A stretch of DNA of 57,379 nt from Tepidimonas aquatica. GTDB lineage: Bacteria > Pseudomonadota > Gammaproteobacteria > Burkholderiales > Burkholderiaceae_C. The notes under the pieces are model-generated. The model ran no database searches and was not told the origin of the DNA. It saw nothing but the letters and a program-made list of their open reading frames with translations. Position numbers and translations under genes: made by a program. This document shows, piece by piece, positions 18,666 through 30,057 of the stretch. The stretch covers positions 1 through 57,379 of the forward strand of contig NZ_VJNA01000017.1 of the NCBI RefSeq assembly GCF_007556585.1. The letters are read 5' to 3'. Every line of letters begins with the position of its first letter. Position 1 is the first letter of the stretch.

Positions 18666-19910
18666 ATGAGCCGCCGCCGTGTCGTCGTGACCGGCTTGGG
18701 CTGCATCAGCCCCGTGGGCAACACGGTGGCTGAGGCCTGGGCCAATGTGCTCGCCGGCCGCTCCGGCATCGACCGCATCACCAAGTTCGATGCCAGCGCC
18801 TTTGCCTGCCAGATCGCGGGTGAGGTGCGCGGCTTCGACGTCGCTGCGTACCTCCCGCCCAAGGAGGCACGCACGATGGACACCTTCATCCACTACGGTC
18901 TGGCGGCCGCGGCGCAGGCGGTGGCCGACGCCGGCCTGCCCACCGGCGAGCAGCTGTCGGAGGACGAGGCGTGCCGCATCGGCTGCGTGATCGGCTCCGG
19001 CATCGGTGGGTTGCCGCTGATCGAAGCCACGCACACCGAGCTGACCGCGCGCGGCCCGCGGCGCATTTCGCCGTTTTTCGTGCCGGCCTCGATCATCAAC
19101 ATGATCTCGGGCCATGTGTCGATGCGCTACGGCTTCAAGGGGCCCAACCTGGCCGTGGTGACGGCCTGCACCACTGGTTTGCACTGCATCGGCGAAGCCG
19201 CGCGGCTGATCGAGTACGGCGACGCCGACGTCGTGGTGGCCGGGGGCGCCGAAGCCACCGTGTCGCCGCTGGGCATCGGCGGCTTTGCGGCGATGCGTGC
19301 GCTGTCAACCCGCAACGACGACCCGCAGGCGGCGTCGCGGCCGTTCGATAAGGACCGTGACGGCTTCGTGCTCGGCGAGGGCGCCGGTGTGATGGTGCTG
19401 GAAGCCTACGAGCACGCCAAGGCGCGCGGCGCGCGCATCTACGCCGAGGTGGCCGGCTACGGCATGAGCGCCGACGCCGGGCACATGACCGCGCCGAACA
19501 TGGACGGTCCGCGCCGCGCCATGCTCAACGCCTTGCGCAACGCGGGCGTCAACCCCGACGAGGTCGATTACCTCAACGCCCACGGCACCTCGACGCCGCT
19601 GGGTGACGTCAACGAAACCAACGCCATCAAGGCGGCGCTGGGTGAACACGCACGCCGTGTCGTGGTCAGCTCCACCAAATCGATGACCGGCCATCTGTTG
19701 GGTGGGGCGGGCGGTCTAGAGAGCGTGTTCACCGTGCTGGCGGTGCACCACCAGCAGATTCCGCCGACGATCAACCTGGCGCAGCCAGACCCCGAGTGCG
19801 ACCTCGACTACTGCGCCAACACCGCGCGCGATGCCACGATCCGGGTGGCGCTGAAGAACAACTTTGGCTTCGGCGGCACCAACGGCACGCTGGTGTTCAA
19901 GCGCGTCTGA
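18666..19910 (+). CDS. fabF: Beta-ketoacyl-ACP synthase II
   Basis: 414 residues. Elongating condensing enzyme with catalytic C168 (VTACTTGLHC), H306 (NAHGTSTPLGD) and H343 (KSMTGHLLGGAGG), the Cys-His-His set of KAS I/II. Length and the NNFGFGGTNGTLVFKRV ending fit FabF. Starts 7 nt after acpP. Confidence 0.97.
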   Translation: MSRRRVVVTGLGCISPVGNTVAEAWANVLAGRSGIDRITKFDASAFACQIAGEVRGFDVAAYLPPKEARTMDTFIHYGLAAAAQAVADAGLPTGEQLSEDEACRIGCVIGSGIGGLPLIEATHTELTARGPRRISPFFVPASIINMISGHVSMRYGFKGPNLAVVTACTTGLHCIGEAARLIEYGDADVVVAGGAEATVSPLGIGGFAAMRALSTRNDDPQAASRPFDKDRDGFVLGEGAGVMVLEAYEHAKARGARIYAEVAGYGMSADAGHMTAPNMDGPRRAMLNALRNAGVNPDEVDYLNAHGTSTPLGDVNETNAIKAALGEHARRVVVSSTKSMTGHLLGGAGGLESVFTVLAVHHQQIPPTINLAQPDPECDLDYCANTARDATIRVALKNNFGFGGTNGTLVFKRV

Positions 19911-19916
19911 GGCCCC

Positions 19917-20384
19917 ATGCCCCGCTACGCGGCCGCCGCGCTGCAGCACCCGGCGCGCGCCGTCGTGGTGACGGGGTGGCTGCCGGTGTCGGCGGCCGCG
20001 GTCGTCCTGGCGGGAGCGCTGACGACGTGGGCGTGGCACGACCCTGGTCTTGGCCCGGCCTGGTGGGTCGGGGTGGCGGCGTCGCTTGGCTGGTTGGCGT
20101 GGGCGGCTTGGTCGCTGCGGCACGCCCAGGCCGGTGTGCTGCGCTGGGAGCCCGCGCCCGCGGGTGGCGGCGTGTGGCGCTGGTGCCCTGTCGATCGGCC
20201 GCGCGGGCGGGTGTTGGTGCAACTGCAGGCGTGGCCGCTGCCCGGGGGCAGCCTGCTGCTGCGCGCGCAAGCGCCGGACGGCTGGGTAGGGTGGCTGCAC
20301 TGCACCCGTGGCAACGGCGATGCGGCCTGGCGCGCACTGCGCCGGGCGCTGACCTTGCCCGGTGACGCGCCTGCGCAGCTATAG
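19917..20384 (+). CDS. Hypothetical membrane protein between fabF and rpoE
   Basis: 155 residues, family not recognised. Two hydrophobic segments near the N-terminus (about 17-37 and 46-68, rich in Trp and Ala) are followed by a soluble region with WRWCPVDRPRGRVLVQLQAWPLPGGSLLLRAQ and a single LHCTRGNGDAAWRALRRAL near the end. The layout resembles short inner-membrane proteins with a cytoplasmic tail, like CptA/YgfX-type proteins, but this is only a resemblance. It starts 6 nt after fabF and its end overlaps the rpoE -10 box, so it belongs to the fab transcript rather than the sigma-E one. Confidence 0.65.
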   Translation: MPRYAAAALQHPARAVVVTGWLPVSAAAVVLAGALTTWAWHDPGLGPAWWVGVAASLGWLAWAAWSLRHAQAGVLRWEPAPAGGGVWRWCPVDRPRGRVLVQLQAWPLPGGSLLLRAQAPDGWVGWLHCTRGNGDAAWRALRRALTLPGDAPAQL

Positions 20385-20385
20385 T
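20355..20385 (+). promoter_or_regulatory. Probable rpoE promoter
   Basis: TTGCCC (20355-20360) and TATAGT (20380-20385), spacer 19 nt. The predicted start near 20392 falls after the GTG at 20388, so it argues for ATG 20409 as the rpoE start. Confidence 0.4.
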
Positions 20386-20408
20386 CGGTGCCCGAGCCTC
20401 GATTCAAC

Positions 20409-21050
20409 ATGCACGCCGACCACGACACCCCCCGCCCTGGTGATGCCGACGCCGCGCTGGTGCAGCGCGCGCTGGCCGGCGACGTGCGCGCCTTCGAGCT
20501 GCTGGTGGTCAAGTACCAGCGCCGGGTCGAGCGCCTGATCGGCCGCCTGGTGCGCGACCAGGACTTGGTGCAGGACCTGGCGCAAGAGACCTTTGTGCGT
20601 GCCTGGCGGGCGCTGCCGCAGTTTCGCGGGGACGCGCAGTTTTACACCTGGCTGTACCGCATCGCCGTCAACACGGCCAAAAAGGCGTTGCAAGAGCTCA
20701 AGCGCGACCCCCTGGTGCCGATGAGCGCGCTGCACAGCGGTGACGACGGCGACGAAACTTCGCACCCGGAACTGGATCTGATGACGCAGGTGGCCGACGC
20801 CGAGACGCCCGATGCGGTGCTGGCCAGCAAAGAAATCGCGCAAGCGGTGCAGGCGGCGGTGGAAGCGCTGCCGCCAGAGCTGGCGCAAGCCATCACGCTG
20901 CGCGAGATCGACGGTTTGAGCTACGAGGAGATTGCCCAGGCGCTGGGCTGCCCGATCGGCACCGTGCGCTCGCGCATTTTCCGGGCGCGCGAAGCCATCT
21001 CGGCGCGCATCAAGCCGATGCTGGAGCGGCAGTCGGGCAAGCGATGGTGA
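20409..21050 (+). CDS. rpoE: RNA polymerase sigma factor RpoE (AlgU)
   Basis: 213-residue extracytoplasmic-function sigma factor. Region 2 is seen in FELLVVKYQRRVERLIGRLVRDQDLVQDLAQETFVRAWRALPQFRGDAQFYTWLYRIAVNTAKK, and region 4 in LPPELAQAITLREIDGLSYEEIAQALGCPIGTVRSRIFRAREAI. It directs envelope-stress genes and is held by RseA, encoded next. The typical group order rpoE-rseA-rseB-mucD is intact. ATG 20409 is preferred over GTG 20388 because of the promoter position. Confidence 0.96.
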   Translation: MHADHDTPRPGDADAALVQRALAGDVRAFELLVVKYQRRVERLIGRLVRDQDLVQDLAQETFVRAWRALPQFRGDAQFYTWLYRIAVNTAKKALQELKRDPLVPMSALHSGDDGDETSHPELDLMTQVADAETPDAVLASKEIAQAVQAAVEALPPELAQAITLREIDGLSYEEIAQALGCPIGTVRSRIFRAREAISARIKPMLERQSGKRW

Positions 21051-21084
21051 ACGGTGCCGCGCACCGTGGACAGGTGAACACGCT

Positions 21085-21693
21085 ATGAACATGCCACGTC
21101 GCACGTCAAACCCATCGGCCGAGCCGCGGCGGCTGGGTTGGTCCGCGCTGTTCGACGGCGAGTGCAGGGCCGACGAGCTCGACCGTCTGCTGGGCCACGA
21201 GGATGCTGCGGCGCGCGATGCCGCCTGGGACCTGTACCGTTGCATTGGCGATGCGCTGCGCGCGCACGAAGCGGCCCAACCGAGCGCGGCCGACCCGGAC
21301 TTTGTGCGCGCGGTGATGGCCCGCGTGGCGAAGGAGCCCCAGGTCTCACCAGAGCCGGCCGCGCGGCTGCAACGCCGCACCGCGCTGCCCTCCGCAGCCA
21401 ACGCCGCGTTGTGGCGCTGGCGCGCGCTGGCCGGGGTGGCGGCGCTTGCGGCGGTCGTGGCGGTGCTGTGGCCGGTGCTCGGGCCCACCGGTGGCGTGCC
21501 GGGCGAGCCGGTGACGCTGGCGGGGGCGCCCGCGCCGGCCGCGCCGCCCACCGCGGCGGAGGCGGAGTCGGCCGCGCGCGACGCGCAGCTGGACGACCTG
21601 GTGGCCGCGCACCGGGCGTGGGGCAGCGCGTCGGCGCTGCAGGCGCCGGGCGGCTTTTTGCGCACCGTGGCGTACGACACGCCGGGACGTTGA
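21085..21693 (+). CDS. rseA: Anti-sigma-E factor RseA
   Basis: 202 residues: an N-terminal cytoplasmic domain starting near LGWSALFDGECRADELDRLLGHED that binds sigma-E, one membrane helix (about 113-133), and a proline/alanine-rich periplasmic tail. Stress-triggered proteolysis (DegS-like, then RseP) would release sigma-E. Sequence conservation is modest, as usual for RseA; position after rpoE and topology carry the call. Confidence 0.88.
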   Translation: MNMPRRTSNPSAEPRRLGWSALFDGECRADELDRLLGHEDAAARDAAWDLYRCIGDALRAHEAAQPSAADPDFVRAVMARVAKEPQVSPEPAARLQRRTALPSAANAALWRWRALAGVAALAAVVAVLWPVLGPTGGVPGEPVTLAGAPAPAAPPTAAEAESAARDAQLDDLVAAHRAWGSASALQAPGGFLRTVAYDTPGR

Positions 21694-21697
21694 CGCG

Positions 21698-22705
21698 ATG
21701 GGCACCCGTGGCACGGTTTACGCTGGTCGGCCGCCGCTGGCGGCGCGCTGGTTGGCCGGCTGGTTGACGCTGTGGCTCGCCTGGGCCTCGGTGGCGCACG
21801 CAGCGCCACCCGAGGCGCCGACGTTGACGGTGGCCGGCTGGCTGCAGCGGCTGCACGCCGCCACCCGCAACCGGGCCTACAGTGGCACCTTCGTCGTGAC
21901 GCGTGGCGACGAGGTGGCCGCCGCGCGTGTAGCGCACGTGTGCGACGGCCAGCACCAGATCGAGCGCATCGAAACGCTCAGTGGCCCGGTGCGGGTGACG
22001 TGGCGCTACGACGACGAGGTGCTGACGCTGTGGCCGCAGCGGCAGTTCGGGCTGCGCGACCGGCGCGAGGTGCTGCGCTTGTTTCCCGGGCCGTCGCGGG
22101 TGCCGGGGGTGGACGTGGACGAGTACTACCGCGCGGTGACGCGCGGCGCGCAACGGGTGGCTGGACTCGACGCCTGGGTGGTGGAGTTCGTGCCGCGGGA
22201 TGAGTGGCGCTACGGCTACCGCGTGTGGTCGGAGCAGACCACCGGGCTGGCGCTGAAGCTGCAGACCGTCGGGCCGGGCGGTCAGGTGCTGGAGCAGATG
22301 GCCTACACCGACGTGCAACTGGACGTGCCGTTGCGCATGGACGCGCTGTTGCGCCAAATGGCCGACACGCAGGGCTACCGCGTGCAGCAACCCAATTTGA
22401 CCAAAACGACGTTGCAGGCGCTGGGCTGGCGCTTCAACGGCGGCGTGCCGGGGTTCCAGTGGCTGGGTTGCTGGCAGCGCGACGACGCGGTGGCGCGCGA
22501 GCGCCCGCCGGTGCAATGCGTGTTGACCGACGGCTTGGCTTCGGTGTCGCTGTTCATTGGGACGGGGGGGGCTGCGCCGGCGCGTGTCAGCGGGGCCATG
22601 CAGGTGCGCTCGCTTGCGGTGGGGGAGCACACGCTGACCGCCGTCGGCGAAGTCCCCCCAGCCACCCTGCAGCGCCTGCTGGCTGCCTTGGAGCGCGAGC
22701 CTTGA
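21698..22705 (+). CDS. rseB: Sigma-E regulator RseB/MucB
   Basis: 335-residue periplasmic protein. A signal peptide (about residues 15-35, ending SVAHA) precedes the MucB/RseB fold with WLQRLHAATRNRAYSGTFVVTRGDEV and HQIERIETLSGPVRVTWRYDDEVLTLWPQ. RseB binds RseA's periplasmic part and protects it from cleavage; lipopolysaccharide or lipids release it. It starts 4 nt after rseA. Confidence 0.92.
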   Translation: MGTRGTVYAGRPPLAARWLAGWLTLWLAWASVAHAAPPEAPTLTVAGWLQRLHAATRNRAYSGTFVVTRGDEVAAARVAHVCDGQHQIERIETLSGPVRVTWRYDDEVLTLWPQRQFGLRDRREVLRLFPGPSRVPGVDVDEYYRAVTRGAQRVAGLDAWVVEFVPRDEWRYGYRVWSEQTTGLALKLQTVGPGGQVLEQMAYTDVQLDVPLRMDALLRQMADTQGYRVQQPNLTKTTLQALGWRFNGGVPGFQWLGCWQRDDAVARERPPVQCVLTDGLASVSLFIGTGGAAPARVSGAMQVRSLAVGEHTLTAVGEVPPATLQRLLAALEREP

Positions 22706-22793
22706 CAGTGCAGTGCACAGTCCCCATATCGACCCTATACCACCCCATGGCCCGGCCCGCTGGCCGCGGCGTTTGTTGACCCAGGTGAGAGCC

Positions 22794-24290
22794 ATGTCTG
22801 AAGCCCAACCCCTGCAACCGGTCTGGCGCCGCTGGGCGCCGATGACCGTGACGCTGGCGGCCAGCGTCGCGCTGCTGTGGGCCGCGGTGCAGCCGCGCGT
22901 CGACGCCCAGCCTGCCAACCCGGCCACCAGCGCCGCCGCGCCGGCGCCGCGCCTCAGCGGCTTGCCCGACTTCACCGTGCTGGTGGAGGAGGTGGGGCCG
23001 TCGGTGGTCAACATCCGCACCGTCGAGCGCGTCAGCCGCGCGCCCCAGCCCGGCACGCCGGACGAGCAGATGCAGGAGTTTTTCCGCCGCTTTGGCATCC
23101 CGCTGCCGCCGGGCATGGTGCCGCGTGGTCCGCGCGGCGGGGACGACGACGAGGGCAGCCGCGAGCGCCGCCAGCGCGGGGTCGGCTCGGGCTTCGTCTT
23201 CAGCGCCGACGGCTACATCATGACCAACGCGCACGTGGTCGACGGTGCGGAAGAGGTCATCGTCACCCTCAGCGACAAGCGCGAGTTCAAAGCGCGCGTC
23301 GTGGGGGCGGACAAGCGCACCGACGTGGCGCTGGTCAAAATCGACGCCACCGGGCTCAAGCCGGTGCGCATCGGCGACGTTGGCCGGCTCAAGGTGGGCG
23401 AGTGGGTGATGGCCATCGGCTCGCCGTTTGGCCTGGACAACACCGTCACCGCTGGCATCGTCAGCGCCAAACAGCGCGAGACGGGCGACTTCGTGCCGTT
23501 CATCCAGACCGACGTGGCCATCAACCCCGGCAACTCCGGCGGGCCGCTGATCAATATGCGCGGCGAGGTGGTCGGCATCAACAGCCAGATCTACTCGCGC
23601 TCGGGCGGCTTCATGGGCATCAGCTTCGCGATCCCGATCGACGAGGCGGTGCGCGTGGCCGAACAGCTCAAGGCGCACGGTAAGGTCACGCGCGGGCGCA
23701 TTGGCGTGGCCATCGAGCCGGTGGACAAGGAGGTGGCCGAGTCGCTCGGGTTGCCGCAGGCCGCTGGTGCGCTGGTGCGCGGGGTCGAGGACGGCTCGCC
23801 CGCCGCCAAAGCCGGTATCGAGCCGGGTGACATCATCCTGCGCTTCGATGGCAAGGCCATCGAGCAGTCGGTGGACCTGCCGCGCATCGTCGGCAACACC
23901 AAGCCCGGCACCAAGGCCGCGGTGGAGGTCTGGCGCCGCGGCGCCACCCGCACCCTGACGGTGACGGTGGGCACGTTCGACGACGAGGAGGCCCAACCCG
24001 CCCGCAGCGAGCCGGCCAAGGCCGCGCCGCTGGGCTTGACGGTGCGCGAGCTCAGCGCGGCCGAGCGGCGCCAGCTGAAGGTGACCGGCGGCGTGCGCGT
24101 GGTCGAAGCCAGCGGCCCCGCGGCGGCGGCGGGCGTGCAGCCGGACGACGTCATCGTCGGCGTGGGCAACCAGCCGGTGGGCAGCGTGGCGGACTTCGAG
24201 CGCATCACCGCGGCGCTGCCGAAAGGACGGCCGGTGACGCTGCTGCTGCGCCGCGGCGAATGGGCGCAGTGGGTGCTGGTGCGGCCGTGA
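22794..24290 (+). CDS. mucD: Periplasmic serine protease MucD/DegP
   Basis: 498 residues of the HtrA family. A membrane or signal segment is near the N-terminus (about 17-33). The triad is H147 (TNAHVVDGA), D177 (RTDVALVKID) and S248 (NPGNSGGPL). Two PDZ domains follow, about 290-380 and 400-490. It degrades misfolded envelope proteins and limits the sigma-E response. ATG 22794 has a purine-rich AGGTGAGA upstream and gives a normal N-terminus; an earlier in-frame start at 22713 would add 27 odd residues. Confidence 0.95.
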   Translation: MSEAQPLQPVWRRWAPMTVTLAASVALLWAAVQPRVDAQPANPATSAAAPAPRLSGLPDFTVLVEEVGPSVVNIRTVERVSRAPQPGTPDEQMQEFFRRFGIPLPPGMVPRGPRGGDDDEGSRERRQRGVGSGFVFSADGYIMTNAHVVDGAEEVIVTLSDKREFKARVVGADKRTDVALVKIDATGLKPVRIGDVGRLKVGEWVMAIGSPFGLDNTVTAGIVSAKQRETGDFVPFIQTDVAINPGNSGGPLINMRGEVVGINSQIYSRSGGFMGISFAIPIDEAVRVAEQLKAHGKVTRGRIGVAIEPVDKEVAESLGLPQAAGALVRGVEDGSPAAKAGIEPGDIILRFDGKAIEQSVDLPRIVGNTKPGTKAAVEVWRRGATRTLTVTVGTFDDEEAQPARSEPAKAAPLGLTVRELSAAERRQLKVTGGVRVVEASGPAAAAGVQPDDVIVGVGNQPVGSVADFERITAALPKGRPVTLLLRRGEWAQWVLVRP

Positions 24291-24330
24291 CCGCCCGGCG
24301 CCGCGACGCCGGCCTTGGCGGCGCTGCGCC

Positions 24331-24391
24331 TACAATGGCGGGTTGATCGCCATGCAGGCGCGCACCCCAGTGGCGCGCCTTCCTTTTTGTC
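24331..24391 (+). promoter_or_regulatory. lepA leader with terminator-like hairpin
   Basis: A TACAAT -10 box at 24331-24336 is followed by a hairpin with perfect 7-bp arms GGCGCGC (24357-24363) and GCGCGCC (24373-24379), a 9-nt loop, and a T-rich TTCCTTTTTGT ending right at the lepA ATG (24392). It looks like an intrinsic terminator placed in the leader. There is no Shine-Dalgarno, so the hairpin could either attenuate or end the mucD transcript. Confidence 0.5.
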
Positions 24392-26202
<1,811 letters not shown>

Positions 26203-26206
<4 letters not shown>

Positions 26207-27183
26207 ACGATCAAACCATGGCCACGCTCACCGGCGTGGTGCTGGCCGCCTTCGCCGGTTACGGCGCGGCCTGGGCGCTGGGGGTGGTGGAGGGCAACTT
26301 CGCCGTGCTGCTGCTGGCGGCGGTGCTCATCACCGGCGTGTACTGGGTGGCGGAAAAACTCGTTTTTTTGCCGCGGCGCCGCGCCGCGGCCGATGCCGCG
26401 TGCGCCCAGGCGCGCCAGCGCGTCGCCGAAGCCGCGCGCGCCGGTGTGGCGCCGGAGCCGGTGGACGAAGCGGCGCTGCGCCAGCGCCTGCTGCAGCAAC
26501 CCTGGTGGCTGGATTGGACCGCTGGGCTGTTTCCGGTCATTGTGGCCGTGTTTGTGCTGCGCTCGTTTTTGTTCGAGCCGTTCAAGATCCCATCCGGTTC
26601 GATGATCCCCACGTTGCAGGTGGGCGACCTGATCCTGGTCAATAAGTACCACTACGGCGTGCGGTTGCCGGTGGTCAACACCAAGGTCGTCGACAACCAT
26701 ACGCCCCAGCGGGGTGACGTGATCGTCTTTCGTTTTCCGCCCAAGCCCAGCCTGGACTACATCAAGCGCGTCGTCGGCGTGCCGGGTGACGAGGTGGCCT
26801 ACCTGAACAAACAGCTGACGATCAACGGCCAGCCGGTGCCGCGCGTGCCCGCCCCGGACTACTACGACGCCGACGCGATGCGCTACCGCAAGCAGTTCAT
26901 CGAGGTGCTGGGTGGTAAGCGCGTGCACACGCTGGTGGACGATGAGCAGCCACCGTTCGTGCCGGCGGTGGGCGACTTCCCCCACCGCGACCAGTGCCGC
27001 TACAGCATCGAGGGGGTCGTGTGCCGAGTACCACCGGGGCACTACTTCGTCATGGGCGACAACCGCGACAACTCGCTCGATTCGCGCTTTTGGGGCTTCG
27101 TGCCGGAGGACCACATCGTCGGGCGCGCGTTTTTGGTGTGGATGAACTTTGGCGACCTCAGCCGCATTGGGCGTTTCGAATGA
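26203..27183 (+). CDS. lepB: Signal peptidase I
   Basis: 326-residue inner-membrane protease removing signal peptides. Two N-terminal membrane helices (about 8-52 and 105-122) with a cytoplasmic loop between, catalytic S133 in PSGSMIPTL, general base K188 in DYIKRVVG, and the final motif [17 protein letters not shown]. The ATG overlaps the lepA stop. Normal length for betaproteobacteria. Confidence 0.97.
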
Positions 27184-27275
27184 TCGGCCCGCACGCGGCG
27201 AAAGACGCTATCATGCGACGCGAGGGCACCGAGCTGGCCGGGGCATCGGCCAGCGGTCGCCCGGTGGGGGTTACC

Positions 27276-27620
27276 ATGAAGCGGCAACAGCGTGGTGTGT
27301 CGGTCATCGGCATGGTCTTGGTCGGGATCATCCTGGCGCTGGTGGTGGTGTTGGCGGCCAAGGTCGTGCCCACCGTAACCGAATACTGGGCGATCCAAAA
27401 GGCGGTCAACCGGGCGGCACAAAGCGGCACCACCGTCACCGAGATTCGCAACGCTTTCGAGCGTGCCAAGACGGCCGACTATTTCGAGGCCATCAGCGGC
27501 AAGGATCTCGACATCAGCAAGGATGGCGACAACATCGTCGTCGAGTTCGCCTACGACAAGGAAATCCACCTGTTCGGCCCGGCGTACCTGGTGCTGAAGT
27601 ACCGCGGCCGCAGCCAGTGA
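27276..27620 (+). CDS. DUF4845 membrane protein
   Basis: 114 residues. A pilin-like N-terminus KRQQRGVSVIGMVLVGIILALVVVLAAKVVPTVTEY gives one membrane helix (about 8-27) after a basic stretch. The rest is a small extracytoplasmic domain with ISGKDLDISKDGDNIVVEFAYDKEI. DUF4845 proteins lie between lepB and rnc throughout betaproteobacteria and gammaproteobacteria; function unknown. ATG 27276 matches family starts; ATG 27180, overlapping lepB, is possible but gives an unusual extension. Confidence 0.87.
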   Translation: MKRQQRGVSVIGMVLVGIILALVVVLAAKVVPTVTEYWAIQKAVNRAAQSGTTVTEIRNAFERAKTADYFEAISGKDLDISKDGDNIVVEFAYDKEIHLFGPAYLVLKYRGRSQ

Positions 27621-27623
27621 ACG

Positions 27624-28337
27624 ATGCATGACGCCCAAGCCACCCCGCTGGAGGGCTTGCAGGCCCGTCTGGGGCACACGTTTCGTGACCCGGCGTTGCT
27701 GCGCCAGGCGCTGACGCACCGCAGCCACGGCCGCGAGCACTACGAACGGCTGGAGTTTTTGGGCGACGCCGTGCTGGGGCTGGTGGTGTCGACGCTGCTG
27801 GTGCAGCGCCTGCCCGAAGGACGCGAGGGCGACCTGTCGCGTGCCCGCGCGGCGTTGGTGCGACAGGATGCGCTGCACCGCATTGCGCTGCAACTGCAGC
27901 TGCCGCCGCTGGTGCGTGTCGGCGAGGGCGAGCGGCGCAGCGGCGGCCACGAGCGCCCCTCCATTTTGGCCGACGTCGTCGAGGCCCTGTTGGGCGCCGT
28001 CTACCTGGATGCCGGCTTCGAGGCAGCACGGGCCGTGGCGATGCGCTGGTACGCCGGGGTCGATATGGTGCCGGTGGGGGCGGACAAGGATCCCAAGACC
28101 GCGCTGCAGGAGTGGCTGCAGGGGCGGCGCCTGGCGCTGCCGCGCTACGAAGTGGTGGCCGTGCATGGCCAGGCCCACGCGCAGACGTTCGAGGTGGCCT
28201 GCCACGTGCAGGGTCAGCCCGAGCCGACGCGCGGCCGTGGCGCGTCGCGCCGCGCTGCCGAACAAGAGGCCGCCGCGGCGATGCTGCAACGCCTGCGCCA
28301 TGCCCCCGGCACGCCACGCCCGCGTGCCTTGGCTTGA
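27624..28337 (+). CDS. rnc: Ribonuclease III
   Basis: 237 residues. The catalytic signature [12 protein letters not shown] is at 41-52, with [16 protein letters not shown] as second metal site. A C-terminal double-stranded RNA-binding domain starts near [11 protein letters not shown]. It processes rRNA precursors and some mRNAs. Three nt after the DUF4845 gene; era follows after 19 nt, as in most proteobacteria. Confidence 0.97.
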   Translation: MHDAQATPLEGLQARLGHTFRDPALLRQALTHRSHGREHYERLEFLGDAVLGLVVSTLLVQRLPEGREGDLSRARAALVRQDALHRIALQLQLPPLVRVGEGERRSGGHERPSILADVVEALLGAVYLDAGFEAARAVAMRWYAGVDMVPVGADKDPKTALQEWLQGRRLALPRYEVVAVHGQAHAQTFEVACHVQGQPEPTRGRGASRRAAEQEAAAAMLQRLRHAPGTPRPRALA

Positions 28338-28356
28338 CAGGGGTCCGAACCACACC

Positions 28357-29271
28357 ATGGACGACGCTTCCCAACCCTCCGCCATGCTTGCCCCCACCCG
28401 GTGTGGCTATATCGCCATCGTCGGTAAACCCAACGTCGGCAAATCCACGCTGCTCAATGCCTTGGTCGGGGCCAAGGTCAGCATCACGTCGCGCAAGGCG
28501 CAAACCACGCGCCACCGCATCACCGGCATCCGCACCGAAGGCGCCGCGCAGTTCATCTTCGTCGACACGCCGGGCTTCCAGACGCGGCACGACAACGCGC
28601 TCAACCGCGCGCTGAACCGCACCGTGGTGGCCACGCTGAGCGACGTCGACGTGGTGCTGTTCGTCGTCGAGGCGGGCCGCTTCGACCTGGCCGACGCCAA
28701 GGTGCTGGCGTTGCTGCCGCCCAAGGTGCCGGCCATCCTCGTGGCCAACAAGCTCGACCGCGTGCACCGCCGCGCCGAGCTGGCGCCGTGGCTGCGCAGC
28801 ATGCAAGACCGGCACCCTTTTGCCGAGTTTTTTCCGATGTCGGCGCGCAGCCCGCGCGACGTGCAGCGCTTGCTGGCGTTGTGTGAGCGCTACCTGCCCG
28901 AGCAGCCGTGGCTGTACGAGGCCGACGACCTGACCGACCGCAGCGAGCGTTTTTTGGCTGGCGAGCTGGTGCGCGAAAAGCTCTTTCGCCTCACCGGCGA
29001 CGAGCTGCCCTACAGCGCCACGGTCGTCGTCGACCGCTTCGAGCACGAGGGCGACCTGCGCCGCATCGCCGCCACCATCATCGTCGAGCGTGACAACCAC
29101 AAGGCCATGGTCATCGGCGAAGGCGGCGCACGCCTCAAGCGCATCGGCACCGAAGCGCGCCAGGAGCTGGAGCGGCTGTGGGGTGGCAAGGTCTATCTGG
29201 AGCTGTGGGTCAAGGTGCGCTCGGGCTGGTCGGACGACGAGGCCAAGCTGCGCGCCTACGGTTACGAGTGA
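28357..29271 (+). CDS. era: GTPase Era
   Basis: 304 residues. G1 GKPNVGKS (about 23-30), G3 DTPGF, G4 NKLD, followed by a C-terminal KH domain with [23 protein letters not shown]. Era binds the 3-prime end of 16S rRNA and aids 30S maturation. Start at 28357; a further in-frame ATG at residue 10 is possible. Confidence 0.97.
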   Translation: MDDASQPSAMLAPTRCGYIAIVGKPNVGKSTLLNALVGAKVSITSRKAQTTRHRITGIRTEGAAQFIFVDTPGFQTRHDNALNRALNRTVVATLSDVDVVLFVVEAGRFDLADAKVLALLPPKVPAILVANKLDRVHRRAELAPWLRSMQDRHPFAEFFPMSARSPRDVQRLLALCERYLPEQPWLYEADDLTDRSERFLAGELVREKLFRLTGDELPYSATVVVDRFEHEGDLRRIAATIIVERDNHKAMVIGEGGARLKRIGTEARQELERLWGGKVYLELWVKVRSGWSDDEAKLRAYGYE

Positions 29272-29274
29272 GAC

Positions 29275-30057
29275 GTGGTCCGGCGCAGCCCCCGGGTGCA
29301 CGACGAACCGGCCTACGTCGTGCACCAGCACGACTGGAGCGAGTCCAGCCTGATTCTGGATGTGTGGGCGCGCCACCACGGCCGCGTGGTGCTGGTGGCC
29401 AAAGGCGCCAAGCGCGCCACCTCGGCGCTGCGCGCGGTGCTGCTGCCGTTGCAACCGCTGCGGCTCGACTGGAGCGGCGCCGACGAGGTGCGCACGCTGC
29501 GCGGCGCGATCTGGGCTGGCGGGCACGTGCTGCCGCGCGGTGACGCGCTGCTGGCTGGCTACCACCTCAATGAGCTGCTGCTGCGCTTGCTGCCGCGCGG
29601 TGAACCGCACCCCAGCCTGTTCGACGCCTACGCTGCGGCGGTGGCGGGCTTGGGGCGGGGACAGCCAGCGGCCCCGTTGCTGCGTGCGTTCGAGCTGTTG
29701 CTGCTGCGCGCGCAAGGCTGGCTGCCCGACCTGGCCCGCACCGCGGCGGCGCTGCAGCCGCTGCAACCCACCCAGCACTACCGCTTGCTGCCGGAGCATG
29801 GCCTGCTGCCCTGTGAGGCCGAGCGCGGGTTGCCCGGGGCGCACTGGCTACGGCTGGCCGCCGCGCTGCAGGCGCCCGAGCCGTGGGATGCGCTGCAAGC
29901 CAGCGCCCAGGCGGTGCTGGCAGCGCCCGCGCTGCGCCAGGAGCTGCTGCCGCTGCTGCACTACCATAGCGGCGTGCGCGCGCTGCGCAGCCGCGCCCTG
30001 TGGCGCGAGGTGCAGCGCTTGCTGCCCCTCCCCACCACGTCCGATACCGTGCCATGA
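29275..30057 (+). CDS. recO: DNA repair protein RecO
   Basis: 260 residues with the OB-fold N-terminus AYVVHQHDWSESSLILDVWARHHGRVVLVAKGAKR and HLNELLLRLLPRGEPHPSLFDAYAAAV. RecO with RecR loads RecA on SSB-coated gaps. GTG start at 29275, 3 nt after era. The C-terminal region lacks the four-cysteine zinc site present in some RecO proteins. Its stop overlaps pdxJ (ATGA). Confidence 0.93.
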   Translation: MVRRSPRVHDEPAYVVHQHDWSESSLILDVWARHHGRVVLVAKGAKRATSALRAVLLPLQPLRLDWSGADEVRTLRGAIWAGGHVLPRGDALLAGYHLNELLLRLLPRGEPHPSLFDAYAAAVAGLGRGQPAAPLLRAFELLLLRAQGWLPDLARTAAALQPLQPTQHYRLLPEHGLLPCEAERGLPGAHWLRLAAALQAPEPWDALQASAQAVLAAPALRQELLPLLHYHSGVRALRSRALWREVQRLLPLPTTSDTVP

